Shown here one piece after another: positions 12,470 through 24,450 of a stretch of 64,000 bases of DNA. Every line of letters starts with the position of its first letter. The stretch's first letter is position 1. The notes under the pieces were generated by a model. It searched no databases, had not been told where the DNA came from, and saw nothing but the letters and a program-made list of their open reading frames with translations. The position numbers and the translations under genes are program-made. Location of the stretch: positions 1,798,001 to 1,862,000 of the forward strand of contig JAGMWG010000002.1 of the NCBI GenBank assembly GCA_020744225.1. The letters are read 5' to 3'. The stretch comes from Paraphoma chrysanthemicola. Taxonomy: Eukaryota; Ascomycota; Dothideomycetes; Pleosporales; Phaeosphaeriaceae.

Positions 12470-15400
12470 TCATATCCTCCCACCTTCGACAATCTCCCGC
12501 CCAATCAGCTCCAGTTCACCACTCTCGGCGGTACGTCTTCGTTCTAGGATCCATCGCCCCTCGCCCGCCTCATCATGCTCGCGCACATAGGTGACGCTGT
12601 CCGCGGCACTCCCCTTTCGAGAATGGCCCCGCCAGCCACCACCGCTTGGAGTGATTGGGGACGAGTTCGAGACGGGCGACACGAGGCCCATGGACTGTCG
12701 GCGAGGTCCAGTCGAGCTTGACATTGTAGCCGAAGGAGATGAAAGTGACGTGTCAATCGACGGGGGAGCTGTAGGTCTCTGGTGAGGAACAAAAGGCGAG
12801 CCCAGAGGCACGCCATAGGGTGACATTGGAAGGGACATGTTGGAGGGCGACTTCAAGGCCTGCCCGTCTGGTGACATAGGCAGGGCGATATGGGATGGTG
12901 ACTGCATACTATGCAGAGCCTGAAGTTGGGCAGCGGACGGAAGAGGTGGCAGGTCTTTCCTCTGGTGATCAAGGTGGCTTTCCGGACTGCTGAGCGAGTT
13001 GTAGTCGCTCGCCGTAAGAGTTGGACTCTCTGGCCGCTCTTCGCCTGCGCTGTCATCGCTGTCATTCTCGTCCTCATACGCTGCATTGACAGCATCCATC
13101 AGCCCTTCGTCATCTTCACCCTCAAAGTCATCTTCGACATTGGCCGGTTCGTCGCTTTCCCGCTCGCTGTCGGTGTGCTCCTTCATTCGGTTCCCGGCAG
13201 GGCTTGACATTCGTGGCACAAATTGCATGCCCATGGGGGATGAGTTGCGGGGACTGTTTGACGTGCTACCGGGGAGACTCGCAGCACTGCCACCAAAGGC
13301 TCCCTTTCGCAACTTCATCAATGCGTCCAGACTCAAGTCCTCTTCTTCTGGCCAGCCGTACGGGCTCATGCGAGCAAGCTGCGCTAAGCCTGGGCTGGCG
13401 AGCGGCTGCTGGCCGTCGCGGAAGTGGTTGAGGCTTATGAAGGAATTGCGTGTGCTGTACTCGCTCCGCTCCGTGATAGGCGTAAGATTTGGCTCGCGCA
13501 CAGCATTGCGCCCGCTGACGGTGCGACCGATACCTGATGGGCCGAAGAAGCCACCCCAGGCGTTTGGCGAGTCGCCAATTTGAGAAGCATAGAATCCGAA
13601 TTCTTGCCCATAGAAGCCTTCGTCATCATATGCTAATGCCTCAGCGTTAGCTGCAGCGATCATCGGGTCGTCCTCCAAGGCAGAGTCGTAGTCGCTGTAG
13701 TCGTAGTCATCGACAAAGCCGGAACTCATGCCGAACACATCATCGTCTTGTTGGAAGCCGTCTGTCTCTAAGCTGAAGCGGCCATCGTCAGGGACCAAGC
13801 TGGGCCTCGAGTTGCTCAGAGAAGACACATCCTCGGCGTCCGAACTTGATCGTCCAGCATCAACACTTGCTTTGCGAGCAAATCGGCCAGCAGCTTCGGC
13901 ACGAGTGGCTGCATCAGCGAGTGCACTGTGGTACGCGTTCATGTTGTTGATATCGGGAACTGGACGCTGGTGGACTACAGAAGTTTTGTGGGCAAGCGAC
14001 GGCTCAGACGTGTCGAGGTGTCCGGTCAGGTTGTCGTCATCTGCTTCATAGCCAGTCTCAGATGCTGGCAGACCAGGTGGGTGGGATGCAAGGGCATTCG
14101 GAATGTCTTCGATTGGAGGTGGCCTGACCTTGCGCTCGTAAAGTGGACCTTCTGGATCGTCAAATACGTTCTCGTCAAACTCTGCAACATCCTGATGATC
14201 CTGCTCTCCGATCAATCCGTCGTCAAAGTACATATCGTCGCCAAGATCGATGTCGCCGGGACTTGGGTCATTGGTTCCATTCCCCTCCGCGGGGATAGAT
14301 GAGCTCGATTGTAAACTCGAAGAGTGATTCGAGACCAGCAGCTGGCCTGTTGAGCCTGATTCGAGTTGCTCTGCGCTGCTATTCAGCTGGTTGATATTTC
14401 CGCCAATGCCAGCCTGTTGATATTGCTGCAACATCTCTTCTGACATGGCGAAGCCTATAGGAACGCCATTGGCGTCTACAGGGGTCTGCAGTTGGCCAAT
14501 CATCGGACTCATGGGATCGTTGAGGTTCGGCTGTATTGATAAGGACGAGAAGTCGAACGTGGTAATGCCCGCATCCATGCTCTGATCACCGAGCCCACCA
14601 AAGTCGTCTTCCTCCCCAAGCATCGGTATATCTTCCTCGTAGCCACCGTCCATGTCATAGTCATCCATGCCGTACTCATCATACTCATCGTCGAGCGTAT
14701 TGGTAGACATGCGGACCTGCTTCGAGGCTTTCTCGGCGGCCTTTTGCTTGTGCCTCTCCTCCAGTATGGCTTCTTGAGCAGAATCGGAACCACCAGATAT
14801 TTGGAAGCTGAATCTGGAGGCTCTACTCGTGAAGTGAGCTGGCAATCCAGCCGGTTGGAATGATGGATCCGTGACAGATGTAGCCCTTGACCGCGCCGGA
14901 GGCGGGGTTTTCGTTGACTTTCTCTTGCGGGGTGTGGGCTCAGCAGAAACATCCATGGGATCTTCCGTTTCCTGCACTGGAGAAAGGACAGTGGAACCAC
15001 TGTCGGCAGGAGTGAATGCTGGCCGTGTTGGAGGGGAAGAAACTGGTGGAGGAGCTGCGGGTGGAGAGTCCTTGGGAAGTGGAGGAGGTGGCGGAGGTGA
15101 CTGGCCTGGCGGTGGCAGTTGCACGGAGTTTCTCGCGAGGAAGTCCTTGTTGGCCAGCTGCTCCGCTCTGATGGCAGCCTGTGACTGCTCATAGCTCGTA
15201 TCGTCGTCGAAATGCTCTCGGAACACGGGTGTATGCTCTTTGTCTATCTTTGGCGGGCTGACACGGCCTTCCCCTGGCTGTGGCTGATCACCTCCGTATG
15301 CGTTGTTGTATGAGAAGTTTCGGTTGATGCGCGGGGCATTGAAGTCGTGAACAATGTGGCCGCGGATGCTGGGGTCGTAGTTTTCTGGCATGGGAGGAAC

Positions 15401-16165
15401 TATGGCGGGCGAGCGGTGGCTCACTAGAGCGTCATCCGAGAGAGGGTCCAGCGTCTGTCCAGATCGCCGTCGCATCAGAAGCGACATGGGATTACGCAGG
15501 TTGAGTCTTGACTTGCCCTTGGCCGGGGCTGCTGTGGGTGTCGATGTCGTCCTCGAACTGCCCGACAGCTTCTCGCTGATGCCACTCATCAGCGACGTCT
15601 GCGACCGTGAAAAGCTGGAGTAGCTAGGCGATATGGTCGAGGGTGCGAGGTGGGTGGCAGACTGCGAAGGGTTCTCTAGGTGCGGGCTGGAGTCGGGATG
15701 CGGCGCGACGCTCAGTCCCTGTGGACGCAGGCCCGTTGGCGTGTTCGCAGTCATGGGCCGCGCTGACAGGTGAGGCCCCTCATGGCTCGGCGATAGCTGC
15801 TCCTGCGACCGCTGCGGTGGTGACAGCATGCCCTGGTCCAGGCCTATCTCGCGACTGCTTCCGCCCGTGCTTGTCGCAGGGCGGCCCGCGGTGGGCGGTG
15901 GGCGGCTGCCAGACTGCGTCTTGTCCAGCTTGGAGGCGACGCGGGTGATGGGCGGCAGCTGCGGGGGGAAGGGCGATATGGGCGAGCTCGACAGATGGCT
16001 GGCATTGTCAGAGAAGCGCGGCGACAGAAAGTAGTCGGTCGACTGCGACGGCGATGGCAGCGGGTGGGCAGCGGGGCTGGGCACAGGCTCGGGCGAGGCC
16101 AGACTCGAGGCATTGCGCTTTGCGTGGCCGGGCCGCAGGTACGAGAACATGTTGGAGGGCGCCAT
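12470..16165 (-). CDS. Large disordered fungal protein, function unknown
   Basis: An uninterrupted 1231-codon frame starts MAPSNMFSYLRPGH. The protein is rich in S, P, D and E, with long low-complexity tracts, including a proline run PPPPPPLPKD near residue 358, and repeated SP motifs that could be kinase sites. Ordered-looking islands are a basic patch NPMSLLMRRRSGQ near 225, followed by a block with RGHIVHDFNAPRINRNFSY. Acidic stretches alternate with Y/D-rich repeats (YDEYGMDDYDMD). A long frame of this kind with a consistent compositional bias is unlikely to be chance. I recognise no catalytic domain, signal peptide or membrane segment. A scaffold or signalling adaptor is conceivable, but that is a guess. 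Its upstream neighbour is unrelated (S10 peptidase). Confidence 0.82.
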   Translation of the reverse strand: MAPSNMFSYLRPGHAKRNASSLASPEPVPSPAAHPLPSPSQSTDYFLSPRFSDNASHLSSSPISPFPPQLPPITRVASKLDKTQSGSRPPPTAGRPATSTGGSSREIGLDQGMLSPPQRSQEQLSPSHEGPHLSARPMTANTPTGLRPQGLSVAPHPDSSPHLENPSQSATHLAPSTISPSYSSFSRSQTSLMSGISEKLSGSSRTTSTPTAAPAKGKSRLNLRNPMSLLMRRRSGQTLDPLSDDALVSHRSPAIVPPMPENYDPSIRGHIVHDFNAPRINRNFSYNNAYGGDQPQPGEGRVSPPKIDKEHTPVFREHFDDDTSYEQSQAAIRAEQLANKDFLARNSVQLPPPGQSPPPPPPLPKDSPPAAPPPVSSPPTRPAFTPADSGSTVLSPVQETEDPMDVSAEPTPRKRKSTKTPPPARSRATSVTDPSFQPAGLPAHFTSRASRFSFQISGGSDSAQEAILEERHKQKAAEKASKQVRMSTNTLDDEYDEYGMDDYDMDGGYEEDIPMLGEEDDFGGLGDQSMDAGITTFDFSSLSIQPNLNDPMSPMIGQLQTPVDANGVPIGFAMSEEMLQQYQQAGIGGNINQLNSSAEQLESGSTGQLLVSNHSSSLQSSSSIPAEGNGTNDPSPGDIDLGDDMYFDDGLIGEQDHQDVAEFDENVFDDPEGPLYERKVRPPPIEDIPNALASHPPGLPASETGYEADDDNLTGHLDTSEPSLAHKTSVVHQRPVPDINNMNAYHSALADAATRAEAAGRFARKASVDAGRSSSDAEDVSSLSNSRPSLVPDDGRFSLETDGFQQDDDVFGMSSGFVDDYDYSDYDSALEDDPMIAAANAEALAYDDEGFYGQEFGFYASQIGDSPNAWGGFFGPSGIGRTVSGRNAVREPNLTPITERSEYSTRNSFISLNHFRDGQQPLASPGLAQLARMSPYGWPEEEDLSLDALMKLRKGAFGGSAASLPGSTSNSPRNSSPMGMQFVPRMSSPAGNRMKEHTDSERESDEPANVEDDFEGEDDEGLMDAVNAAYEDENDSDDSAGEERPESPTLTASDYNSLSSPESHLDHQRKDLPPLPSAAQLQALHSMQSPSHIALPMSPDGQALKSPSNMSLPMSPYGVPLGSPFVPHQRPTAPPSIDTSLSSPSATMSSSTGPRRQSMGLVSPVSNSSPITPSGGGWRGHSRKGSAADSVTYVREHDEAGEGRWILERRRTAESGELELIGREIVEGGRI

Positions 16166-16938
16166 GGTGGGCGGCGATGCGCAATGGGCGCGCGGCCACT
16201 ACGCGTTGCTTTTGTGGAGCTGCAAGGAACGGCAACCACCAGCGCGTGCTGGCAGTGGGGAGGGCAGAGCTGCCTCTCAGCGAGGCCATGCACCAAAAGA
16301 CACCATCACAGGGCAGGGTGAAGCCAGTCGGGCGCAGGCGGAGCGATCAGACGCGGATGGGGAAAAAGTGACGATGCGATTCCGGTGTTGCACAATTTCG
16401 GGAGGGCCAAGGGGCCAAGTCGCGATGGGAGCAATGGGAGAGCGTCTCGCAATTGCAGGGCGTCTTACAGCAGCGTCGGCCTTCGCGTCGGTGCTCTGTC
16501 GGTTCGCTGTCTACGTGTGTCGAGGTTGTCGCTACCAGCGTTGATTGACGATGCGGCCCGCTGCTGGTGCCCTTTGCAGCGCCAGGTTTCATGCACTTGC
16601 AGGGTTCAGTCCGCGTCTCCATCGCTTTCAGACGCCAACTTGCAACGGCGTCAGACTTCATGTCGGCTACACTTGCCGTGGCGGCATCCGCGCAATGTGT
16701 CTCACCATGTGGCATGACCCAGCATTGCTTCAACACAGTCATCACTTCCTCAAGCAGCGGGGTGCACTCTAGGGTCGACGTTGATCGACAACTTCAAGGA
16801 CCCTGTGACGTTGCGGGCGTGTTAGCGCATGCTGTGCGAGCTGACTAAACCTCACAATATCGCGCGTCGTACAACTGCCTGAGCATGTGATCCTTCATCC
16901 TACTCGTGGCTACTCTATACTATGGATCCTCCGCTCAA
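16166..16938. other. Intergenic region (promoter of the disordered-protein gene)
   Basis: This lies upstream of the 1231-aa gene and contains the 3' end of the carboxypeptidase transcript. Several short frames overlap here with no supported product. Confidence 0.55.
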
Positions 16939-18745
16939 TCAAGCAGGACGTTTCCCACCTCTCGACATCCTGGGCCTTCCAAGTTTGCCCGACGCCCTCT
17001 TGCCCAGACTTCTCTTCGCTGCTGCTTCACTGACAGCCCATGTCGGCTCTGGATCGGGCGCATTGAGCGCTGTGTTGTAGGTGGCATTAGCCGGCGTCAC
17101 CTCAAACTGTATCGTCGCGTTCCCCTCACGATACGTGCTTGTTAGCGTGCCCTCGGTCCTGTAGCTTGCATCGACTTTACCCTTTCCAGTTGCAATGTCG
17201 ACCTGCTTCAGCGCACGCTCAAACAGCTCGAGAGCAGCTAACGGCTGGTAGAAGGGCACCTCGTGGCCAGATTCGTATATGCGCACGAAGGAGAAGAGGC
17301 CCGCTTGCTTGACTTGACCGTGCACGATACAATCGCTCGTCGAGATGTTCGTAAATCCTGAATCAGAGTAGCCAGTGGCATTGATCATGTCTGCCACCTT
17401 TTGACCGCCAAGCCAGTTGCAGTTATAGTCGCTGATTCTGTCAGCAGTGTGGGTAGAGAAGGGGGACTCAGACTTACGCATCACCGTAGTAGAGTGTGAC
17501 TTGCACACCTGCATCAAGCAGTTTCTGGCATGCTGCGATTGTGCCTGACGGACGATCGTCGTCGCCAGTATTCCCGAACGCCGCAGAGACCGTGCCTGAG
17601 CTCTCTGAGACGTTTTGGTATGCGCCGATCGCTTTTTGAACGTCTGGTGTATTCAGATACTGGACGTAATAGGAGTATGGGAACGGATCTGGGGTGAGTT
17701 CGCGCATATCGTACTCGTCGCGGCCGCTATAGATATCGTACAGATTCTCAACTTTGTTGTAGCAGAAGTCGTCCGCGCGTGAGCAGACGGAGTTCTCGCC
17801 GGTTCTGTAGCAATCTTTCGTCATGTCCAGACAATTGCCTTCGCCGTAAAGGTTGTTGTACCACTCGGCCTTGACAGTGTCGTTATACGGGTCATAATCG
17901 TATGTGTTTCCGGGGTATACGGAGAAATTGTAGTATGCCTGGTACTGAATGAGCGGATCGAACCAGCCGTTACCGATGAGCACATTCTCAAGGTCAATAT
18001 TGACTGCCCCAGAGATGTTCTTCGCGTTCTGGTCCAGGAAATAAGCGTTGAATACAGGGCCATAGTGGCCGCCGTATGACTCCGTAGCAAAGTTGAACCC
18101 ATTCTGAGCGTATTCCGGGAATGCTCCAATGAAGCCCTGCAGCGTCTTCCACATGTTCGGCGCAGCACTCTCGGTAGAGTTTGCGGTAAGGGTGAGGTTT
18201 GGTTTCGAGTATGTGCCACAGCTGCCGTATGATTGAGCATAGTCGGGACAAGTATTATTTGGCAGCTGGATTATGTAGCCGTTGTCGTCTGTGTAAGCCG
18301 GAATCGGGATGGAGTATGATAGCCCAACGGTGGTCGGCTCGTCGATGAAGAGCATGTTGCTAACATTGCTCCATGAGTACGGGTTGTTGAACGGCTTCAT
18401 GTCTGGTCCGACTCCGCAAGGTCCCAGTTCCTGAAAGAGACCGATCATAGAACTCGAGCCTGGTCCGCCATTGATCCAAACAGTCAGCGGAGCTTCGCTC
18501 GGATCGCCATTGCGAGCTTCAAAGAACCACCAGAAAATATGTTGATCGTCGTCGACATCTGCGTAGCCTGAGTAGCTTTTGACGTTGGGGTCGAGTTCGC
18601 AAATGCCCGTGGGCACTTCTTTGTATCGCACATCAATACCTGCGTGTCCTTTCTTGGTGATCAAGTCGGTGGGCGAAGGAACAAACTGTGCGACCGCGCT
18701 GGCAGCCAGCAACGGCACGGCGAGTAGCTTCGAAGTGCGCTTCAT
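16939..18745 (-). CDS. Secreted serine carboxypeptidase (peptidase family S10)
   Basis: Two exons (18745-17478, 17431-16939) are joined by a 46-nt intron. I place the acceptor at CAG|CGAC because this gives the family motif GDADYNCNW; an alternative AG 6 nt earlier would add two residues. The product is 586 aa. I start at MKRTSK, the start of a good signal peptide ending near AVAQ (residue 20), although an in-frame Met lies 18 codons upstream. Motifs are NGGPGSSS at 92-99, the catalytic Ser223 in ESYGG, Asp in GDADY and His479 in ESGHEVP. Several NXS/T sites suit a glycosylated vacuolar or secreted enzyme. The tail is basic (KRSLGKRASGKLGRPR), which may mark processing. Members release C-terminal residues from peptides at acidic pH. 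Confidence 0.92.
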
Positions 18746-19942
18746 GGAGAAACACTTGACCAGAGTCTCAAATAGCCCAAAGCCTAATTGACTTCGCACG
18801 AAGAGTGAGAGCAGGTCTTGTACCAGTTATTGCGCGGGATCGAACGACGTAGAAGTATTCACAGGAACAACGCAGTTCAAGCAACAACAAACAATATTCA
18901 GGCCTGAGGGCGTGGGCCATACTTAAGATCTCTGGGCGCATCATAACTCTTGCCAATCGCATACCAGGGACGATAACAGAACCATCGACCTTCCCATAGA
19001 GGTTAAAAGACTGCGTATAGCGGACGTGACAAGGATAGAGCTGGTCGCAGCCGTTACCCGTACGAATGACGCCATGGTTGCTGGCATCTGGACAATGACA
19101 TCGAAACGCGCGATTTGAAGCATCAGAATATCAGATCCGTTGCTGCAACTGAGACCAGTTCCATAATTCTGGCCGTGGTAATGGAAGTGGGAGCCTTGCA
19201 GAATGTTCTTGGTCTCCGTTGGATAAGCTGAAGCTCTTTGGAATTCCTAGCTTAATACGAAGTTTCACCGCGCCATGTGGGGCCGAAGTAAGCTTTACCT
19301 TGAGCTTGTGCATGCTTGCGTAGCTTGTTATCACCGTCGTGAAGCTTAGGGGCCGATCTAGTGCTCTATTTGGCAGGTACTGCACCTTTGCAGCTCCCGT
19401 GGGACAACAGATTTACCCCCCTCTGTAAGTTCTCTTACGCGCAGCGCAAATAGATGCGACTGCTGCTAGAGTAGCAAAGTCAGTCTTAACGTAAAAGCCG
19501 AGAGACCCTCAATGCATTATAAAGGTAGTACTGCAGACGAAAGCACACCCGAGGGCATCCAGGAGCTGTCAAGATGCAGTTGAAGGTCGGCGCCACACGA
19601 GGGCTCGCGCCGCCTCGAGACGCGTCATGCTGGCGAGGTATTAATTGGCACTGTATGAAGGTAGCGCTATGTAAGCGTGCACTTACGTCGTGGTGCCGCA
19701 GGAAAGAAAGTCAAGCATGAGGTCAAACTTAGCAGATACGACGATCAGCGCTAAAAGATATGGCTGAAGCACGAATCATGGGGTACGACGTCTTTCAGTT
19801 ATGAATTGGACAGTAACATTTGATCTGTCTATGCCTCGGCGGCTCTAACTGAGACTTGAGTATCCGTCGCTTCGTATACATTCGTGACCCTCTTCCAAAC
19901 GCCGTTGACTCCGCTCCTTGTATCAGCAGGATCTCAACCCGC
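18746..19942. other. Intergenic region (carboxypeptidase promoter)
   Basis: This stretch of about 1.2 kb contains the carboxypeptidase upstream region and the AHA1 3' end. Frames are short and stop-rich. No supported feature was seen. Confidence 0.55.
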
Positions 19943-21053
19943 TCATAGCACAGTCCCGAAGCCGAAGGTCATTTTTATCGACCGTACGTAGTATTGGTCC
20001 CAGTTGGTCTTAGTCGGCTCCTCTTGACCCACGGGAACTCCCTTCCATTCGACTCTCATTACCGTTACCGCATCGACGTCGTTCTGATCAAACCAGATGG
20101 ATAGCGTGGAGTAATGTCCTGCCGGCCACTGCGCAAGCCGCCATTTCTGGACGATGTGCGTAGGTTCCTCCAGCTCTGTAAACTCTCCACTGACGTTACC
20201 ACCGAACAGCTCGAAAGTGCCACCGGGTTTGGCGCCGGTGAAGTTCTTCGGTGGTGAGCGTGTGAAAGCAGCAATACGCTGCGGGTCAGTGAACGTCTGG
20301 AAAAGATTTGCGGCATCAGTACGGAACTCTGTACTATCGGTGATCGTAGTCACGTTGACGACCGCGCCAGAGGTGGACTTTTGTGAACCGGCATCAGCCT
20401 TCGAGCTGGTAGCCTTGTTGACATTTGAGTTCGAGTAGACCTTTGGTGACGCCCAACCGCTTCCGGGGTCCACGCCGGGGGCATGCTGGATATCCTTGCC
20501 ATGCTCTACCATGACTGCTGGGCCGAGCTTGGCGAGGCTAGTCCGGAGCTGTGGTAGGATCTTGGTTTTCACCAAGTCCTTGACAGGCTGCTTGCTGCTG
20601 TCATCAGAGTAGACGTCTATCTCAAACTGTACAATGGTTAGTAAAGGTTCAATAGGTATTGCACATGGAAAGGGTTGTGAGCAAAGGGAACATACGACAT
20701 ACTCGTCTTCCTCAGTGTCGTGAGCGACCTCGGGAATCGTGATAGTGCCGCTAGCTTCTTCGCCTTCCTGGTTCTTGCCTGCCGACCAGGTCAGCGCACC
20801 AAGCTTATATGCCACCAACGTGTCACGTACCTGAGTATTCCAACTTCAGTCGCACATCGAAGATTGTGATGACCTTGCCCTTGCGCTGGCTAACGTCCAC
20901 GTCGCCATCCATGCTAACGACCTTGTCGACTTTCGCCGAAACGCCATCTTGCTCAGAGGAGATCTGGGTCAACTCCTTCTCGAGGTATTGTCTGGCCCAA
21001 GGCGCAACATCTTTGTTGACCCAATGCCAATTGTTCGGATTGTGGAGGACCAT
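19943..21053 (-). CDS. aha1: Activator of Hsp90 ATPase (AHA1)
   Basis: Three exons (21053-20831, 20778-20696, 20626-19943) give 329 aa. The start MVLHNPNNWHWVNKD matches the typical AHA1 N-terminus, and the conserved RKGK loop (QRKGKVITIFDV) follows near residue 60. The N-terminal Aha1 domain (about 10-150), which contacts the Hsp90 middle domain, is followed by a Ser/Lys-rich linker. A C-terminal SRPBCC/AHSA1 domain (about 185-325) has blocks such as FTDPQRIAAFTRS, GGTFELFGGNVSGEF and QKWRL, and a closing KMTFGFGTVL. It is a cytosolic co-chaperone that stimulates Hsp90 ATP hydrolysis. Length and both domains agree with yeast AHA1 (about 350 aa). The start codon is fixed by the family motif, so confidence is high. 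Confidence 0.95.
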
Positions 21054-23233
21054 GGTGAATTGAGGGACGAACGAAGTTAGAATATCTGAAGGTTCTGTCA
21101 GCACGGGCCGAAAGAGATTCTGATGCGAGTTCGAGAAGACGATGGATATCAGAGTTCGGACTTTAGTCCTGTAGCTAGTCCGCATGCAAAGAGTACAAGT
21201 CTTCTCAGACTGGTGCCAGCTTGTGTCTCATCCTTTGATCGAAATGTGAAATTGCAGTTCTGGGTGTGTACTTACCAGGCAAGAAGCTCAAGCAGTACTC
21301 AAGCTATGCGAAGGTCGGTCATCCAGTAACTGAAGTGTGGGGAGGAAAGGAGTTGGTGAGATTGAAATACATTGGTGAGGGAGGGAGGAGTTTGAGCAGA
21401 ATTATTCGAGAAGCTTCGGACCCAGCCCACCGCCAAGACTCCGGGCCGACAACTTCCGATGAGCTCTGAAGAACAACAGTTCCAAGCGGTCGTGTGATAT
21501 CATCAGCTACAAGTCGCATGCTCGTCTTCTAGTTTAGTCGCAATACGATGCCTGCTCACTGTAGCTCGTCGATGGCCCAATTACACGGCACTTCGGCTCC
21601 TGAGTGTGATTCGCCATACCTCTAGCTGCATCAGGGAGATGCAGCAGAAGGCCAGAGCAGCTACCCGTCGTAGCAGGCACAAAATGAGCATCGAGCTATG
21701 AGCGTACGCTCCTACCCACCACGATGAAGATTTGCAGTGCTGCAGGATTGCAACGTGACTCCCGGAGCCAATTTTGCGACAACTTCACTTGCATTGAGTA
21801 GTCATGAATAGACTTTCAACAAGTCTTCCGTTACGAAGATTACAGGCGTATTCCAAAGAATACTGTACATCTTTTAATCACATTGCCGAATTGTAGCCTT
21901 GGCTTTCCTCTGATCGTGTCTCCGATCACTCTGTCGACTCGGCCTGCCCGCGTCTGAGCAGGCAATGAAGATAATCAAGCTCCTCGTCAATAAGCTGGAA
22001 TTCCCAAACTGACCACTTCTGTCTCTAAACGGTCATTTACCACATGCGCGTGGCTGATTGCTCCGATCCTGGGAGGCAGCGAGGGTTGCGGAAACGTGCA
22101 TTCAGTAACAGTCCAGTCTCGCATCTCTTTCGACCATTGGTGCCCGCTTACGGCACTGTGCCTTGATTCCCGCGGAAAGGCGCTGTGTGAATTGCTACGG
22201 AAGCAATCAGAATCTATCTCAATCATCATATGGCCGTGTTGACAGCCAAGGTGCAATAGCCGACAAATCTCCAGCACTTTCGGAGGGGAATCACGTTGCA
22301 TGTGCGAATTCGCGAGAGTGTATTCGGGACTATTCCATCGGATGTGTGACAAACCTCCGGGACACTGCAGAGATATCATTCTGTTTGCTCAATTCAGAGC
22401 GGCATGCTCAGAACCTACCGCACCAGAACTACTACCGTCGGCCACGGGCTGCTTTTCACTAGCACACATGCAGATCTTATATAGTAAAGCCAGCGCTGTC
22501 AATCCGCACAATGCCTCCTGTCATGTCTTCGAAAATCGTCTTCAGGGTGAGAGAAGCCTCTTTTTCGCCATTGTGACGGACTTCTGGTCCGTTTGGCCCA
22601 CGTAGAAATCACACATTCTCGGCGTGACTATGAAATGCGCCAAAGTGATCATTGAGGCAACTGGATCTTCGCACACAAGACTGGGGTTCACTGGAAGGCA
22701 GCCCAAGGTCTATGGTTCCGGCGGCACGTGATGCGCTGCTGCGAATGGTCGAGGAAGCCAGAATCAACCTGATGGACCCATCAAGGGTATGCTAGAAGAC
22801 TCCGGTCTGTTTGTGGATCGGGCCAGACCGAATCGTAGTTGTCGAGGCAAACGCAGTCAGCTCGGACATGGTGGGCAAATCGAGGTTTTTGTAAGAGAAG
22901 ACTTCGCATCGAGTCTCTCTACCTCCGATCAGCCCAATTGTTGTCCTGGCGCATTCACCGCTTCAGTCTCAGCATGGGCTATTCTTGCATGGAAGGTTCC
23001 CCAAGCTTCGACCGGTGCACATTTTCAGATCATTTGAGAACGGCTTCCCAAAGCAGCTCAAAACTCGACACCTCCAATGACTCGCAACGAGCCAATTCAG
23101 ATTATTCTTCTCTCACATCACCACACACGCCTGCAAGAAAACCGAACCTCCGAACTGAATCGTGTCTTCCTTCATGTCTAATCTTTGACTTGGGTATCAT
23201 AACATCCATAATCCTCCACACAATCCGCGCTCC
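21054..23233. other. Gene-poor intergenic region, 2.2 kb
   Basis: Between AHA1 and the rhodopsin-fold gene I find no convincing gene. The longest frame (minus, 21987-22379, 130 codons) has no recognisable motif and no supporting splice pattern. The stretch includes the AHA1 promoter on its left. Confidence 0.5.
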
Positions 23234-24450
23234 TCATAACCGTCCCCGGTCCAGCTGATAATCCTTCGTGACCTTGATCTCATGTGGTCCCAAACTGCCC
23301 ACTCTTTCCATACTCTTCACCCCATTCTCCAGCGTCACAAATGCATTGACCTGCGCTTTCGGACCCGGCATCCAATGCGCTGGATTGAGATTGCTCGTTG
23401 ACGAACTGCCGCTCGTTGTGCGGAACTTGAGGCGGCGCAAGCCCGTGCCTTCGGTCGGGAGGGATGGGCGCTCGCGATGCCACCATGGATGCGGAGATGT
23501 ATTAGGCATACAGCAGCAGACGATGCCGAGTGCGATTTCAATGGGTGAGAAGCAGACGCGCCACCACGAGGCGCCGATAGGATCGTGATTGACGTCACCG
23601 AAGATATTAATGGCGCAGTCGATACGAAGTACTGCGAGGATGGTGCAGCTGTCCAAGGTGAGCATGCTGCAATAGTGATTGTGAACATGTGACTTACAAG
23701 GATCCAAGCAGGAACAGGATGATCATAGAGGCCTTTCGCTTGGATGACAGCTGCGCGGCAATTATGGCGGGGGCCGGAACGAAGAGTATGACGGCGTTGA
23801 AGAAAACGTGGAGCGACCCGATGATGATGCAAGACTTCTTGCTCTGTAGTTCGCACTTTCCAGGTGGGTGGCACATGCTGATCCACCCTGCAAGCGACCA
23901 TATATACCAGATAGCAATCAACAACATCGAAGCGTAGCAGCCTATCCTCGCGGCCAGATTGTTGTTGTAAAGTCGCACGTAGAACTTGGCAAAGGCGAGT
24001 TGGACTGTTGCGACCGATGTCGCCCAGCAAATGTCGAGCGCGAATTGCATCTGTTCCACTGGTCAGCCCTACAAGCCACCAAAAGAGCGTTCAGCGCGTA
24101 CTCGGAGCCAGTATCTCTTGACATAAGCATAGTCCCTGGTAGGATCTGCCTTGATCTCGTCGCTGGTCAATCCCTCACCGCAGAGAAAGACCAGAATATA
24201 CACCAACGTGACGACGACAAAGCTCATGGCCTATATAAAGTCAATTCTGCACTACTACTTTTCAAAACCAACGTACGAGCGCCGCCAAACATAACCCATC
24301 CTCGGTCAACGTGTTGACCCTCCTCACGCTACGGGTGTACCATCGTAACGCAACGGCAGCCGTGGCTAGTACGAAGCAAAGAACGGGGGCGACGAGCAGC
24401 GCGATCTGCTTTCCGTTGACGATATCGAAGCGATCCTGATTCCCAGCCAT
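23234..24450 (-). CDS. Fungal rhodopsin-fold integral membrane protein (SAT4/PTH11-like group)
   Basis: Four exons (24450-24277, 24230-24102, 24050-23698, 23648-23234) give 356 aa. Evenly spaced hydrophobic segments make seven predicted TMs: residues about 17-36, then MSFVVVTLVYILVFLC, a segment around FALDICWATSVATV, CYASMLLIAIWYIWSL, SCIIIGSLHVFFNAVIL, a helix ending near FLLGSF, and one around FSPIEIALGIVCCC. Acceptor choices were made from phase and family-like text: YWLR|MQFALDI, and GSF|CTILAVLRI, where an earlier AG would leave only a 31-nt intron. The order and spacing fit the fungal extracellular-facing rhodopsin-like domain family, members of which (PTH11 and others) are putative receptors at the plasma membrane. 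No CFEM cysteine domain precedes it. The ligand is unknown. The C-terminal tail is soluble and polar. Confidence 0.82.

Noticed and set aside
18746..18799. Upstream in-frame Met extending the S10 carboxypeptidase by 18 residues
   Set aside because: The extension would bury the clear signal peptide that starts at MKRTSK, so the internal Met was chosen.
21987..22379. 130-codon minus-strand frame in the 2.2-kb gap
   Set aside because: No recognisable family, no flanking splice signals that extend it, and competing frames on the other strand.
23649..23697. Alternative acceptor at 23666/23667 in the rhodopsin-fold gene
   Set aside because: It would make a 31-nt intron. The acceptor giving a 49-nt intron keeps phase and yields the family-like GSFCTILAVLRI.
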